A DNA stretch of 64,000 nucleotides from the NCBI GenBank assembly GCA_902799955.1, contig CADCCQ010000001.1, positions 37,443 to 101,442 on the forward strand, given 5' to 3'. Positions 25,041 through 33,535 of the stretch are shown here, piece after piece. The stretch comes from an uncultured bacterium. GTDB lineage: Bacteria > Verrucomicrobiota > Kiritimatiellia > RFP12 > UBA1067. A program made the position numbers and the translations under genes. The notes below the pieces were generated by a model that was not told the origin of the DNA, did no database searches, and saw only the letters and a program-made list of their open reading frames with translations. Positions within the stretch are counted from its first letter, which is position 1, and each line of letters begins with the position of its first letter.

Positions 25041-26299
25041 TTCGCTTCCTTCTCTGTCATTTCGTCTTTACCCATCCAAATCAAGAACACTCTAATGGAC
25101 ATCAATATCAAAAGTGACGAATTGCAAATCACCTGGTTAGCACTATGACCTAAGAAAACCAACTGCAAAGGACAGAACATGGCGAGCCAAAGAAATGATT
25201 CAACTATTAGTACATATCGGGAGGGGAAATCTTTGCTATAATCATCACCATCGGCATTTGAATTCCTGATTCGTTCAATCACAAAAACCGGCAGCAAATA
25301 AAGCGCCGCATAATAGTACATATTACCAGCAATGAGGAGCATACCACCTACGAGAAGAAGATAATCACGACGTCTTGCGCCAAGGATGAGTACTAAGACA
25401 CCAAGAATCTGACTGAAACGGACAACTATCATCATCCCAGGCCAGACATCCTGAACATTCAGTCCGAGAACAAGACGTACTGTACGCCATAGTTCTACTA
25501 ACCCAAAATCGCTCGCCCGCAGGACATATTGCGCATGGATAGACGCATTTCGCATCATCACGGCAAGTGCGGCAAATCCATCACGATCAAAAAACCATGG
25601 AACAAACACAAGCGTCAGCGTCATGACCGCACTGAAAATTATGGGGCGCCATCTCCACCTTGTAAAATACACAACACCTAGCACACACGGAGCAATCTTC
25701 ATTGCTGCCGCAATCGCAAGACATCCAGCTGCACATAAGCTCTTCCACTCAGAATCATCATCCCACCAAGCAAGGAAAACCGCCACACATGCAGCACTTA
25801 ACCAAATAGGATTGCCGCGTTCCACATTGAAAAGAAACGGCATGGACAGTGCTAACAAAAGCGGCTTCCATGATTTCGCAATTCCACACATCACCCCCAG
25901 TAAAATCAATCCCGCAAAGGCACACCAGACGTATCCTCCCGTTCGCGATGCCGGGAATGGCGCAACAACCCAAAGCGCGACCTTCGGATAAACCTTGTCA
26001 CGCCATCCTGTCACGAAGTGCGTTTCGGACCCATCGGTGTACCAATCGCTCCACACAACGTCGTGTTCGTCAACAACAATCGGCTTCCCCGTTCGGACCT
26101 CGTGCCATCCATCCCACTTCTCAGGATGTCCCACATACCCTTGCTCATAGCACATGCGCGGCATCCAGAAGTCGTAGAGCTCCTCTCTCCCCTCCTCGTA
26201 GAACAGCTTGCGCTGCCCAAACACCCCAAGTGCTGCGCAAACCACCCAGACGGCAAACAAACCTACTAACCATCTTAAAACCATATCAGAAATCCGCAT
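25037..26299 (-). CDS. GT87-like polytopic mannosyltransferase-type protein
   Basis: A membrane protein of about 420 residues with many transmembrane segments. A DFWMPRMCYEQGYVGHPEKW loop after the first segment, NVERGNPIWLSAACVAVFLA and IAAAMKIAPCVLGVVYF resemble the DUF2029/GT87 family, which uses polyprenyl-phosphate sugars. A GTG at 26338 extends the frame, but GGTGAGGA precedes the ATG at 26299 at normal spacing (MRISDMVLRWLVGLF). It is translationally coupled to the broken GT2 gene. Acceptor and sugar unknown. Confidence 0.72.
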   Translation of the reverse strand: MRISDMVLRWLVGLFAVWVVCAALGVFGQRKLFYEEGREELYDFWMPRMCYEQGYVGHPEKWDGWHEVRTGKPIVVDEHDVVWSDWYTDGSETHFVTGWRDKVYPKVALWVVAPFPASRTGGYVWCAFAGLILLGVMCGIAKSWKPLLLALSMPFLFNVERGNPIWLSAACVAVFLAWWDDDSEWKSLCAAGCLAIAAAMKIAPCVLGVVYFTRWRWRPIIFSAVMTLTLVFVPWFFDRDGFAALAVMMRNASIHAQYVLRASDFGLVELWRTVRLVLGLNVQDVWPGMMIVVRFSQILGVLVLILGARRRDYLLLVGGMLLIAGNMYYYAALYLLPVFVIERIRNSNADGDDYSKDFPSRYVLIVESFLWLAMFCPLQLVFLGHSANQVICNSSLLILMSIRVFLIWMGKDEMTEKEAK

Positions 26300-26340
26300 T
26301 GTCCTCACCATTCTTGATTTCACCAAACAAATTCCCACAT

Positions 26341-26656
26341 GGATTCACGACTTCATTCATTAACTCATCGCAATATTGCGAACTCAATCATCCCACCATT
26401 CGTCCAACAATCCTTCTATCGCATTCTTCAACAATCGCACGCGTTTATCCGGCGTCCCATCCCGATACCCCTTCAGATAAATCAGCCGCCCATCATACCC
26501 TGACCAGATTTCACCGTCCCCAACTTTACATTTTACACTTTCCATTTTACACTCCCTTCCCCTCTCCAACTCCAACTCAATACTCCAACTCTTCACCTTT
26601 TGCGCCCACAGTCATCAGCACGAAGTACAAGTATTTCGACCATGTCAAATGCGGAA
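26341..26656. repeat. Repeat block around a gene remnant
   Basis: Outside the glycosyltransferase remnant (26384-26515) the gap holds TTTACATTTTACACT (26522-26555), CCAACTCC units (26567-26598) and hairpin repeat J (26601-26630). No intact gene. Confidence 0.65.
26384..26515 (-). pseudogene. C-terminal remnant of GT4 glycosyltransferase
   Basis: GRLIYLKGYRDGTPDKRVRL and LKNAIEGLL closely match the C terminus of the GT4 gene at 33528-34382 (GRLVYLKGYRDGTGETRVSL, LRDAIEQL). Only about 40 codons are left, joined upstream to repeat sequence. It shows that a second copy of that transferase existed here and was lost. Confidence 0.75.
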
Positions 26657-26851
26657 TCAGATTGACGAAGAATTTGACCACGCTTGCACCTTGTGCATGG
26701 CTTCCTGGTACTTGCGTTGCTCTTCGGGGGTCATCTGTTCAAAATGCTTTCGATCCTTCCGGGCACACGTCGAATCTCTAATTTCAAAAGCGACAACACC
26801 CGCAACAATCAAAACCATTATGACAATAACCACTAACAAAGTAACCGACAT
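26657..26851 (-). CDS. Small single-pass membrane protein, unknown
   Basis: A 64-residue protein: one N-terminal membrane segment (LLVVIVIMVLIVAGVVAF) then a charged tail (MTPEEQRKYQEAMHKVQAW). AAGGGGAAGGT sits immediately upstream of the ATG, a strong ribosome site, which is the main support. No family recognised. It may be a small regulatory or scaffold protein. Confidence 0.5.
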   Translation of the reverse strand: MSVTLLVVIVIMVLIVAGVVAFEIRDSTCARKDRKHFEQMTPEEQRKYQEAMHKVQAWSNSSSI

Positions 26852-27006
26852 ACCTTCCCCTTATAGATTTTATATTGCATTCTGGACTTCAGGAATGTAA
26901 CACAACCATTCTTTCCCTAAGTCCCCTGAGGCATTTCCTTGCCTTGCACAAATAGTAACTGCGACAACGATTATGATGTTCATATTTTAAACAAATCGGA
27001 GAATAG

Positions 27007-27756
27007 TTATCTAAACAACTTGTAGCATACTATTCCAAGCCATTCGTGGAATGAAGTTGAATTGACAATGAAGGCATTCGCATCAGGAAGAAATGCCTTA
27101 AAAGAAAACGACTTGGGCGAAAACACCGTCTGCTCGAAGTCAGTCGGAGCGCAGACAACTTCTACGCCCGGTGCGAACTTCTCAAACATCAGCCTAGCAC
27201 GCTTCATATGCCATGCACTAGTAACAAGAAGAACCCGCTGTAGACCGAACTTCGCCACAGCCTTCGCCTCCTCCTCCGTGTTCTTGGCCTCCAGGAAAAA
27301 TACATTGTCTTCCGCAATACCAAAGTCCTTCAACAATGGTAAGGTGCTATCCCTGGCTTCTACGCCCGTTGAGACGATCTTCTCCGCCTTGCCGACCTTG
27401 AACAAACGCGCCGCCTGCCAGACCCTGTCCGCGCTGGCAGACATTTCCGCGTAGGAACTGATGTTTGTGTCGGCCCCCATGCCTCCACCAAGAAGTACTA
27501 TGGCCTCCGCCCTCGGGAACGTCTCCACCTTAGGCACCTTACCATCAGATAGAAACTCTCGCTCAAGAGGAACCCCTACCATCAGCGTGGCAACAGGCGT
27601 CATCCAGAACCACAGCCAAATGACCGCAAGCCATCCAAGCCACAGCGCCGCACGTGGGTGGTTTCGCCGTGCACAAAGCAACGCGACACCTCCTGCCAGT
27701 ATAGCGAGGCCAACAGGACTAATGACAAACCCGACTATCTTGTTGAGTAAATACAT
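27007..27756 (-). CDS. ElyC/SanA/YdcF family protein (DUF218)
   Basis: A 249-residue inner-membrane protein with two N-terminal membrane segments followed by a DUF218 domain: IVLLGGGM, EKIVSTG, LVTSAWHMKRARLMFEKF. Relatives (ElyC, SanA) affect envelope polysaccharide and peptidoglycan-lipid carrier homeostasis, which fits a gene at the edge of a polysaccharide cluster. TAGGAG precedes the ATG. It lies 12 bases downstream of the WbuB-like gene, so probably in the same operon. Confidence 0.85.
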   Translation of the reverse strand: MYLLNKIVGFVISPVGLAILAGGVALLCARRNHPRAALWLGWLAVIWLWFWMTPVATLMVGVPLEREFLSDGKVPKVETFPRAEAIVLLGGGMGADTNISSYAEMSASADRVWQAARLFKVGKAEKIVSTGVEARDSTLPLLKDFGIAEDNVFFLEAKNTEEEAKAVAKFGLQRVLLVTSAWHMKRARLMFEKFAPGVEVVCAPTDFEQTVFSPKSFSFKAFLPDANAFIVNSTSFHEWLGIVCYKLFR

Positions 27757-27768
27757 GGGCTCCTACCG

Positions 27769-28968
27769 TCACACATCTTCTATCGACTCATCCCACACTC
27801 CAGAATCGGCGTGGCCGAAAAGCCGGGCGATGGAGCGTTCACGATTGAACATTTTGTCGGAAAGCGACTTGGCGCGTTCGCCGCAGGTCTTGCCTTCGCC
27901 AGAACGGGACATAACGGCCATCGCCTTGAATTTCACGGCAATCTCATCCAAGTCGTCGGGGCTGGATGTGCATCCAAGATTGAACTCCTTTATAAGGTCA
28001 TTCGCCTCGCCATTGAGTATTCCGAATAGTGGCTTGCCAGTCTTTATGTAGGACTGAAACTTCGCCGGCAGCGTCTGACAATACTTGTCCGTTAGCGATA
28101 TAATCAGAACGTCAGCCTGAGTAAACCACTTCGGCATATCCGCCCTTGGCTGTCGACCACAGAACCTCACACCGCTCACGCCACCAAACTTCTCCTTCAG
28201 CGGCTCCAGCATGACACCACCGCCAACAAGCCAAAGTTCCGCATCTGGCAAGGCGGCACGCTCGAATCCGGCAATCACGTTGTCAAGGTTCTGTGGCACG
28301 CCCATATTGCCCGCAAACATGAACACTGTCTTGCCATTGTCGTCTTTCGGCGACAGCTCCATACCAGAAGGCTCCCATTGGGGCACCCACTCTGCATCGC
28401 GCCCTGTCAGTTCCTTGATCCTCTTGATATATCTTCGGCAACTGACGGTTATCCTGTTGCATCGGGCGTAGATGAATCTTACAAATGCATTCAACAAAGC
28501 CGATTTCCACTTGCTCGGTTTGAACCCAAAGCCCCATACGGCGTCCGGCCACAAATCCTGCGTCCAGATTGTTATAGGCTTTCGCCAAAGCCACTTTAAC
28601 GGGACAACGGAGCTTGCCATCGTAAGCGCCGCCGTGTGATAGACAAACACCTTGTCGAACTTGCGTCCGTTCCACAACGCCCATAAGCTCGTCAACAACG
28701 CGAAATGCAGGTAGTTGAAGACTTTCCTTTTGACGCTTGTGTTGTATCCGAAGATCGTGCTGACTCGATGAACGGGGATGTCGTTGAACTCACGGGTGGT
28801 CTGGTAGGTCTTGTTCTTGTATCCGTCATATATCTTGTCAAACGGATAACTCGGCACCTGTGTAAGCACCTCCACGTCATGCCCCTGCCGCTTCCATTCT
28901 GCGACAAGGTCATTGACGAGGAAATCCTCTGGATAGAACCGCTCTACGACTATAAGGATTTTTGCCAC
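27769..28968 (-). CDS. wbuB: WbuB-like GT4, probable L-FucNAc transferase
   Basis: A 399-residue GT-B enzyme: ILIVVERFYPEDFLVNDL at the N terminus, TIWTQDLWPDAVWGFGF and, in the C-terminal half, FAGNMGVPQNLDNVI. This is the WbuB type found with fnlABC in E. coli O26-like clusters, where it transfers N-acetyl-L-fucosamine. Start is GTG, directly after the fnlB stop (TAAGTG) with GGAAG upstream, so translation is coupled. Its place after fnlB and fnlC strongly supports FucNAc as donor. Confidence 0.85.
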   Translation of the reverse strand: MAKILIVVERFYPEDFLVNDLVAEWKRQGHDVEVLTQVPSYPFDKIYDGYKNKTYQTTREFNDIPVHRVSTIFGYNTSVKRKVFNYLHFALLTSLWALWNGRKFDKVFVYHTAALTMASSVVPLKWLWRKPITIWTQDLWPDAVWGFGFKPSKWKSALLNAFVRFIYARCNRITVSCRRYIKRIKELTGRDAEWVPQWEPSGMELSPKDDNGKTVFMFAGNMGVPQNLDNVIAGFERAALPDAELWLVGGGVMLEPLKEKFGGVSGVRFCGRQPRADMPKWFTQADVLIISLTDKYCQTLPAKFQSYIKTGKPLFGILNGEANDLIKEFNLGCTSSPDDLDEIAVKFKAMAVMSRSGEGKTCGERAKSLSDKMFNRERSIARLFGHADSGVWDESIEDV

Positions 28969-30153
28969 TTACACTTCCAATCTGAACGTATCGGGATTCG
29001 CAGGATCAAACACCTCGTTCGCCCACATGAGCGTTACCATGTCCGTGTCGCCAATATTGACAATGTTGTGCGTATACCCCGGCGGAATCCGCACGACTTC
29101 GAGCTTTTCGCCGCTCACTTTGTATGTGATGACGCTCCCGTTCGGATCGTCAGCCATGCGGAAGTTGATTTCTCCCTTGCCACTCACCACAAGGAACTTC
29201 TCGTGTTTCGTATGATGCCAATGCTGCCCCTTGGCGACGCCAGGCTTCGAGACGTTCACGCTCACCTGCCCGCGCTCCGCCGAGTGCAGCGCCTCCGTGA
29301 AGCTGCCGCGATTGTCGCAATGCATCGTAAGCGGATAGCTGAACTTGTCCTCTGGCAATGCGGCAAGGTAGGTCGAGTACAATTTCTTCGTGAAGCCGTC
29401 CCGCTGATCCGGCACCATGAGATTCTGCGGCTCGTCATGGAAACTCTTTATTAGCGCCACTATTCCCCCCAATGCCCTTGTATAACTTGGTTCGACGGAG
29501 AAAAAGGGTTTATTTTTTAACGCAGAGACGCAAAGGCGCAGAGTAGCAGAGTTATCTTCTTTCTCTGCTTCTCCGCCTCTCTGCTTCTCTGCGTTAAATA
29601 TCTTCAAGCATCCAACAAAACACCTCACCACATCGTCGATATAGACAAGCGTAACCGTCGCCGCAGGATCGCGCACCATGATAGGCAAATCACGCGCAAT
29701 GTTGTACACCCAAGTCGCAACCGCGCTGTTGTAGTTGGGGCGGCACCACTTGCCGAATACATTGGCGAGCCGATAGATGAAGACTGGCGCACCCGTCTTC
29801 TCGCCATACGCCCGCACCGCATTTTCCGCCGCCGCCTTGCTCTTGCCATAGTCATTGTCAAGCGCAGCCTGAATACTGGAACTGAGGAGCACCGGCGGGG
29901 GATTTGGCCGGGCCGCCAGCTTTTCAAGGATGTCCTCTGTAAAGACCGTGTTGCCAGTCTTAAACTCAGCAGGGTCTTTCGGACGATTCACGCCGGCAAG
30001 GTGCATAACGAAATCGCACTCCGCCGCATAGTCATCCAGCTTCGCCTCATCGCCGAGGTCATATTTCAGCACCTCGACATCGGGCATCTGCTCAAGAGTA
30101 AGGCAAAGGTTCCGCCCGACAAATCCTTTTGCGCCAGTAACCAATACTTTCAT
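28969..30153 (-). CDS. fnlB: UDP-L-FucNAc pathway reductase FnlB/CapF, with repeat insertion
   Basis: Bifunctional enzyme: N-terminal SDR (VTGAKGFVGRNL, residues 1-180) and C-terminal cupin (CDNRGSFTEALHSAERGQVS, HWHHTKHEKFLVVSGKG). In FnlB/WbjC/CapF it epimerises and reduces the product of FnlA on the way to UDP-L-FucNAc. Residues 186-215 (NAEKQRGGEAEKEDNS, then ATLRLCVSALKNK) are absent from the family and encoded by an 85-base palindrome (29514-29598) of the CGCAGAG repeat, inserted in frame between the two conserved segments CFVGCL and FFSVEPSYTRALGG. Whether the protein tolerates it is unknown. AAGGAAAC precedes the ATG. Confidence 0.9.
   Translation of the reverse strand: MKVLVTGAKGFVGRNLCLTLEQMPDVEVLKYDLGDEAKLDDYAAECDFVMHLAGVNRPKDPAEFKTGNTVFTEDILEKLAARPNPPPVLLSSSIQAALDNDYGKSKAAAENAVRAYGEKTGAPVFIYRLANVFGKWCRPNYNSAVATWVYNIARDLPIMVRDPAATVTLVYIDDVVRCFVGCLKIFNAEKQRGGEAEKEDNSATLRLCVSALKNKPFFSVEPSYTRALGGIVALIKSFHDEPQNLMVPDQRDGFTKKLYSTYLAALPEDKFSYPLTMHCDNRGSFTEALHSAERGQVSVNVSKPGVAKGQHWHHTKHEKFLVVSGKGEINFRMADDPNGSVITYKVSGEKLEVVRIPPGYTHNIVNIGDTDMVTLMWANEVFDPANPDTFRLEV
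29514..29598. repeat. Palindromic CGCAGAG repeat inside fnlB (family A)
   Basis: Left arm TTTTTAACGCAGAGACGC continuing AAAGGCGCAGAGTAGCAGAG, right arm its imperfect complement ending CTCTGCGTTAAA. Only 8 bases separate the arms. Same termini as the GxxExxY cassette at 32034-32488. Confidence 0.9.
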
Positions 30154-30169
30154 GATTGTTTCCTTACTA

Positions 30170-30330
30170 TTTTAACGCAGAGAAGCAGAGTAGCAGAGGG
30201 ACGGAGAAATTTCGAGTGGGGGTTTCACCAAACCACGGATACAAGACCAACGTCCACATGTTTTAAAAGTTTAAACTCCAGACTCCACAAAAACTCTGCT
30301 TCACTGCCTCTTTGCTACTCTGCGTTAAAA
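30170..30330. repeat. Empty family A cassette between fnlC and fnlB
   Basis: TTTTAACGCAGAGAAGCAG (left) and CTACTCTGCGTTAAAA (right) form inverted arms of about 37 bases around 85 bases of non-coding sequence. Confidence 0.85.
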
Positions 30331-31455
30331 TCACTCTCCCCACACCCTCCTCTTGATATAGTCAGTGTAGCTCAAGATAATCCTTACCACCTTCTCACTC
30401 ACATCCGGCATGGAATAGTCGTACACCTTCCTGCACGGCTTGGCGACATCGAGATGTTTGAGCGCCTGAAGGATGCGCTCCTTGTTCTGTCCAACCATCA
30501 TCACCGCCGCCTCTTCCATAGCTTCTGGTCTCTCGTGCGCCTCGCGAAGGTTCAGTGCCTTGAACCCTAGGATGCTTGACTCCTCGCTGATAGTACCCGA
30601 ATCAGAAAGTACTGCCTTGGCGTTCAGCTGCAATGCAAGATATTCCGTGAGCCCCATCGGCTTCATCAGCTTGACGAGCTTATTGAACTTCACGCCCTTC
30701 TTCTCGATCATCTTTCTAGTGCGCGGATGCGTCGAGACGATTATCGGCAGCTTGTACTCCTTCGCAATTTCGTTCAAGCATTCGACAAGATTCAGGAAGT
30801 GATGTTCCTCTGCAATATTCTCCTCACGGTGGGCGCTCACCACAAAGTATTTTCCTTTGGTAACCCCCATCGCCTTCAGTACCTTCGCCGTGCTACGCTT
30901 CACCTTCGACATCTGCTCAGTCAGCACCTCAAGCATTGGCGAGCCGGTCTTGATGACTTGATCCGGCGGAAGCCCTTCCCGTAGCAGATACTCCCTCGCA
31001 ATGCTTGAGTAGCAGAGATTGATGTCACTGATGTGATCGACTATCTTGCGATTGGATTCCTCCGGCACCCGCTGGTCGAAACAGCGATTCCCCGCCTCCA
31101 TGTGGAATATCGGAATGTGACGCTTCTTCGCGGCGATTGCGCATAGGCAGCTGTTCGTATCTCCAAGTACCAAAAAGGCGTCAGGTTTCACCTCTTCCAA
31201 TACTGGATCGATCGCCTCAAGAATCTTGCCCGCCGTCACCGTGGCGTTTCCGCCGGCGGCATTGAGGAAGAAGTCGGGCTTTTTGAGACCCAAATCTTCG
31301 AAGAACACCTCATTCAGTTCGTAGTCGTAGTTCTGTCCCGTATGAACGAGGACATGGTCTATGGCCGGACTCGCATCCAGTTTCTTCAATACACACGCCA
31401 GCCGGATTATCTCCGGCCTTGTGCCGACAACCGTCATCACCTTTAGTTTCTTCAT
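30331..31455 (-). CDS. fnlC: UDP-N-acetylglucosamine 2-epimerase family, FnlC/CapG
   Basis: A 374-residue GT-B-fold epimerase: VMTVVGTRPEIIRLACVLKK, LGDTNSCLCAIAAKKRHIP, FHMEAGNRCFDQRVPEE, VVSAHREENI, LSDSGTISEESSILG. In the FnlA/B/C pathway this type epimerises C2 to give UDP-L-FucNAc; by homology it is a WecB relative. Context with fnlA, fnlB and wbuB decides the call. AGGAG precedes the ATG. Empty repeat cassettes separate it from both neighbours. Confidence 0.92.
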   Translation of the reverse strand: MKKLKVMTVVGTRPEIIRLACVLKKLDASPAIDHVLVHTGQNYDYELNEVFFEDLGLKKPDFFLNAAGGNATVTAGKILEAIDPVLEEVKPDAFLVLGDTNSCLCAIAAKKRHIPIFHMEAGNRCFDQRVPEESNRKIVDHISDINLCYSSIAREYLLREGLPPDQVIKTGSPMLEVLTEQMSKVKRSTAKVLKAMGVTKGKYFVVSAHREENIAEEHHFLNLVECLNEIAKEYKLPIIVSTHPRTRKMIEKKGVKFNKLVKLMKPMGLTEYLALQLNAKAVLSDSGTISEESSILGFKALNLREAHERPEAMEEAAVMMVGQNKERILQALKHLDVAKPCRKVYDYSMPDVSEKVVRIILSYTDYIKRRVWGE

Positions 31456-31468
31456 GATTTCTCCTGTC

Positions 31469-31631
31469 TTTTAACGCAAAGTAGCAGAGGCGCAGAGGTG
31501 CAGAGAGCATTTTGAAAATAGGATCCCCACCATATTCCACACACACTTCGACCGTTGATAATTTACAAAGTAACGTATCCTATCCATATCAAGTCCTCCG
31601 CCGCTCTGCCTCTCTGTTTCTCTGCATTAAG
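31469..31631. repeat. Empty family A cassette upstream of fnlC
   Basis: TTTTAACGCAAAGTAGCAGA on the left and TCTCTGTTTCTCTGCATTAA on the right are inverted arms around about 90 bases without coding potential. Confidence 0.8.
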
Positions 31632-32031
31632 AAATTTTCCATGGTCTTCTGAAATCATCGTTATCAAACTCTCCCACCTTGCAGTCCGAGAAAACCATAA
31701 TCTCGGAGGCCCCATCCTGCCTTATGCAAAACCAGTTTTCTGGCGGCACTTTCAAGACCGCAGGTGTATTTGCATCCAACACAAACGCCTCTGCTCCTCT
31801 GCCACTTTGCATCTCTGCGTTAAAACTCTCTACGAGAATCTCAGTCCTACCTTTTAGCGGGAAGAACCACTTAGTCTCTCGCCTGTGTCCGATCCACCCG
31901 CGAACCGGCTGCTCCGCACTGTTCGCAATGGTGTAGAACCTCTTCACCGCCCCCATATCAAAATCATTGCAGAACCGCAACGTGCCCCGCGCATCCGAAT
32001 GGCTACCACCTTGTATAAGTTCAGGTTTCAT
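31627..32031 (-). CDS. WxcM/RmlC-like sugar cupin
   Basis: A 134-residue cupin of the dTDP-sugar isomerase/epimerase-like group seen in capsule clusters: IQGGSHSDARGTLRFCNDFD, RGWIGHRRETKWFFPLKG, VLKVPPENWFCIRQDG. In O-antigen loci such proteins accompany FnlA-C or act as WbuC-like accessory proteins; the reaction is not known. Residues about 69-80 (FNAEMQSGRGAEA) are encoded by a single CGCAGAG arm (31787-31825), a second in-frame repeat insertion in this operon. The ATG follows repeat sequence directly and has no clear ribosome site. Confidence 0.75.
   Translation of the reverse strand: MKPELIQGGSHSDARGTLRFCNDFDMGAVKRFYTIANSAEQPVRGWIGHRRETKWFFPLKGRTEILVESFNAEMQSGRGAEAFVLDANTPAVLKVPPENWFCIRQDGASEIMVFSDCKVGEFDNDDFRRPWKIS
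31787..31825. repeat. Single family A arm inside cupin gene
   Basis: GCCTCTGCTCCTCTGCC continuing to CATCTCTGCGTTAAAA, same terminal sequence as the other arms; read as FNAEMQSGRGAEA. Confidence 0.8.
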
Positions 32032-32033
32032 GA

Positions 32034-32488
32034 TTTTAACGCAGAGTTACAGAGGAGCAGAGTTTAGATTGGCATGTGATTGGCGACACGCTCCCAACCA
32101 TCGAGAATACGTTTCTGCCCAAAGTTAACAACAATTCCAAGCCTACGATTCATCAGATGGAGATAGGTGTTAACTTGTGCGGCAAAGATAGGATTGTTTT
32201 TCTCGGTTGCCTTGCATTCTACAATAACCTTCTCCTCGACGATCATATCCAGTCTGTATGGCTCGCCAACTTCTTTACCCTTGTAGATTATGGGCACAAG
32301 CTTCTGCGTCTCAACTTTGAGGCCCCTCAACTGCAACTCATGCTTCAAAGCATTCTCATAGTAAGATTCAAGCAAGCCAGGACCACCAAGTTCATTGTGT
32401 ACAGCAATCGCCGCATCAAGGATAATCTTGCTTACTTCATTCTCATCCATCTCTGCTTCTCTGCCTCTCTGCTTCTCTGCGTTAAAAA
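32034..32488. mobile_element. GxxExxY cassette with inverted CGCAGAG arms
   Basis: ATTTTAACGCAGAGTTACAG (32034 on) and GCTTCTCTGCGTTAAAAAT (ending 32488) are inverted arms of 30-40 bases. The GxxExxY gene fills the interior. Since the same arms occur without ORF at 29514, 30170 and 31469 within 3 kb, this looks like the full form of the element. No transposase or target duplication is visible. Confidence 0.65.
32064..32450 (-). CDS. GxxExxY protein, PD-(D/E)xK-like
   Basis: A 128-residue protein with signature GLLESYY and nuclease-like core YRLDMIVEEKVIVECKAT (D...E-x-K), plus NTYLHLMNRRLGIVVNFGQ. Its start region lies inside the right repeat arm, whose AGAGAAGCAGAG provides the only ribosome-site-like purines, so element and gene are interdependent. 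It interrupts the fnl operon between fnlA and the cupin gene. It is only moderately similar to the other GxxExxY protein at 18956. Confidence 0.88.
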   Translation of the reverse strand: MDENEVSKIILDAAIAVHNELGGPGLLESYYENALKHELQLRGLKVETQKLVPIIYKGKEVGEPYRLDMIVEEKVIVECKATEKNNPIFAAQVNTYLHLMNRRLGIVVNFGQKRILDGWERVANHMPI

Positions 32489-32491
32489 TCC

Positions 32492-33535
32492 CTACACCCC
32501 GAACTCTTCATGAATCAACGGCAGCTTAAGCAGCAACTTCTTCATTCCCTCGACATCGAGGCGCGTCGTATTGTGCGAATGGTATGTGTCCAATGTCGGC
32601 GCGATCTGCTGTCCCTCGACGAAATACTTGTCATAGTTGAGGTCGCGGGAGTCGGCCGGGACGCGGTAGTAGTTCCCCATGTCAATCGCCTTCGCCATGT
32701 CCTCACGTCCCACAAGCGTCTCGTACAGCTTTTCGCCGTGGCGAGTACCTATCACCTTGACCTCGGCCCTCATCGCCGCGTCGCGGAGCTTTGCCCCCTC
32801 CTTTGCAAGCTCAATCACGGCTTTTGCAAGCGTCTCGATAGTCGCCGCAGGAGCTTTCTGCACGAAGAGGTCGCCGTTCTCGCCATGCTCCCAGGCGAAG
32901 AGAACAAGATCGACGGCATCCTCCAATGTCATCATGAAACGTGTCATGTTCGGGTCGGTGACGGTGAGCGGCTTCCCCGCCTTGAGCTGGTCAATGAAGA
33001 GCGGAATCACGCTGCCTCGACTCGCCATGACGTTTCCGTACCTCGTGCAACAAATGGTTGTTGCCGCACCCTTGCCTAAAGAACGACCCTTCGCGACCGC
33101 GACCTTCTCCATCAGCGCCTTCGACATGCCCATCGCATTGATCGGATACGCCGCCTTGTCGGTCGAGAGTACGACCACGTTCTTGACCCCATGAGCAATT
33201 GCGCTGTTGAGTACGTTGTCCGTACCGACAACATTCGTGAACACCGCCTGCATGGGAAAGAACTCGCAGCTCGGCACCTGCTTCAATGCCGCCGCCGAGA
33301 AGATGTAGTCCACACCCGGCATCACGCCGTCTACGCTTTGCCGATCACGTACGTCGCCAATGTAGAACTTAACATTGGGATTTTGCAGCTCGTGCCGCAT
33401 ATCATCCTGCTTCTTCTCGTCACGGGAGAAAATCCTTATCTCCCCAAAATCATTTATGAATCGGTTAAGCACGGCATGGCCGAAGCTGCCTGTCCCACCC
33501 GTAATGAGCAACGTCTTGTCACTGAATTTAGACAT
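32492..33535 (-). CDS. fnlA: UDP-GlcNAc 4,6-dehydratase/5-epimerase FnlA/CapE
   Basis: A 347-residue extended SDR: ITGGTGSFGHAVLNRF, IGDVRDRQSV, AAALKQVPSCEFFPMQAV, STDKAAYPINAMGMSKALME. Met replaces the usual catalytic Tyr in the YxxxK position (MGMSK), as in the CapE/FlaA1 group. It begins UDP-L-FucNAc synthesis from UDP-GlcNAc. AAAAGGAGAAATC precedes the ATG, and the upstream GT4 stop overlaps by 8 bases. With fnlB and fnlC it makes the pathway complete. Confidence 0.93.
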   Translation of the reverse strand: MSKFSDKTLLITGGTGSFGHAVLNRFINDFGEIRIFSRDEKKQDDMRHELQNPNVKFYIGDVRDRQSVDGVMPGVDYIFSAAALKQVPSCEFFPMQAVFTNVVGTDNVLNSAIAHGVKNVVVLSTDKAAYPINAMGMSKALMEKVAVAKGRSLGKGAATTICCTRYGNVMASRGSVIPLFIDQLKAGKPLTVTDPNMTRFMMTLEDAVDLVLFAWEHGENGDLFVQKAPAATIETLAKAVIELAKEGAKLRDAAMRAEVKVIGTRHGEKLYETLVGREDMAKAIDMGNYYRVPADSRDLNYDKYFVEGQQIAPTLDTYHSHNTTRLDVEGMKKLLLKLPLIHEEFGV

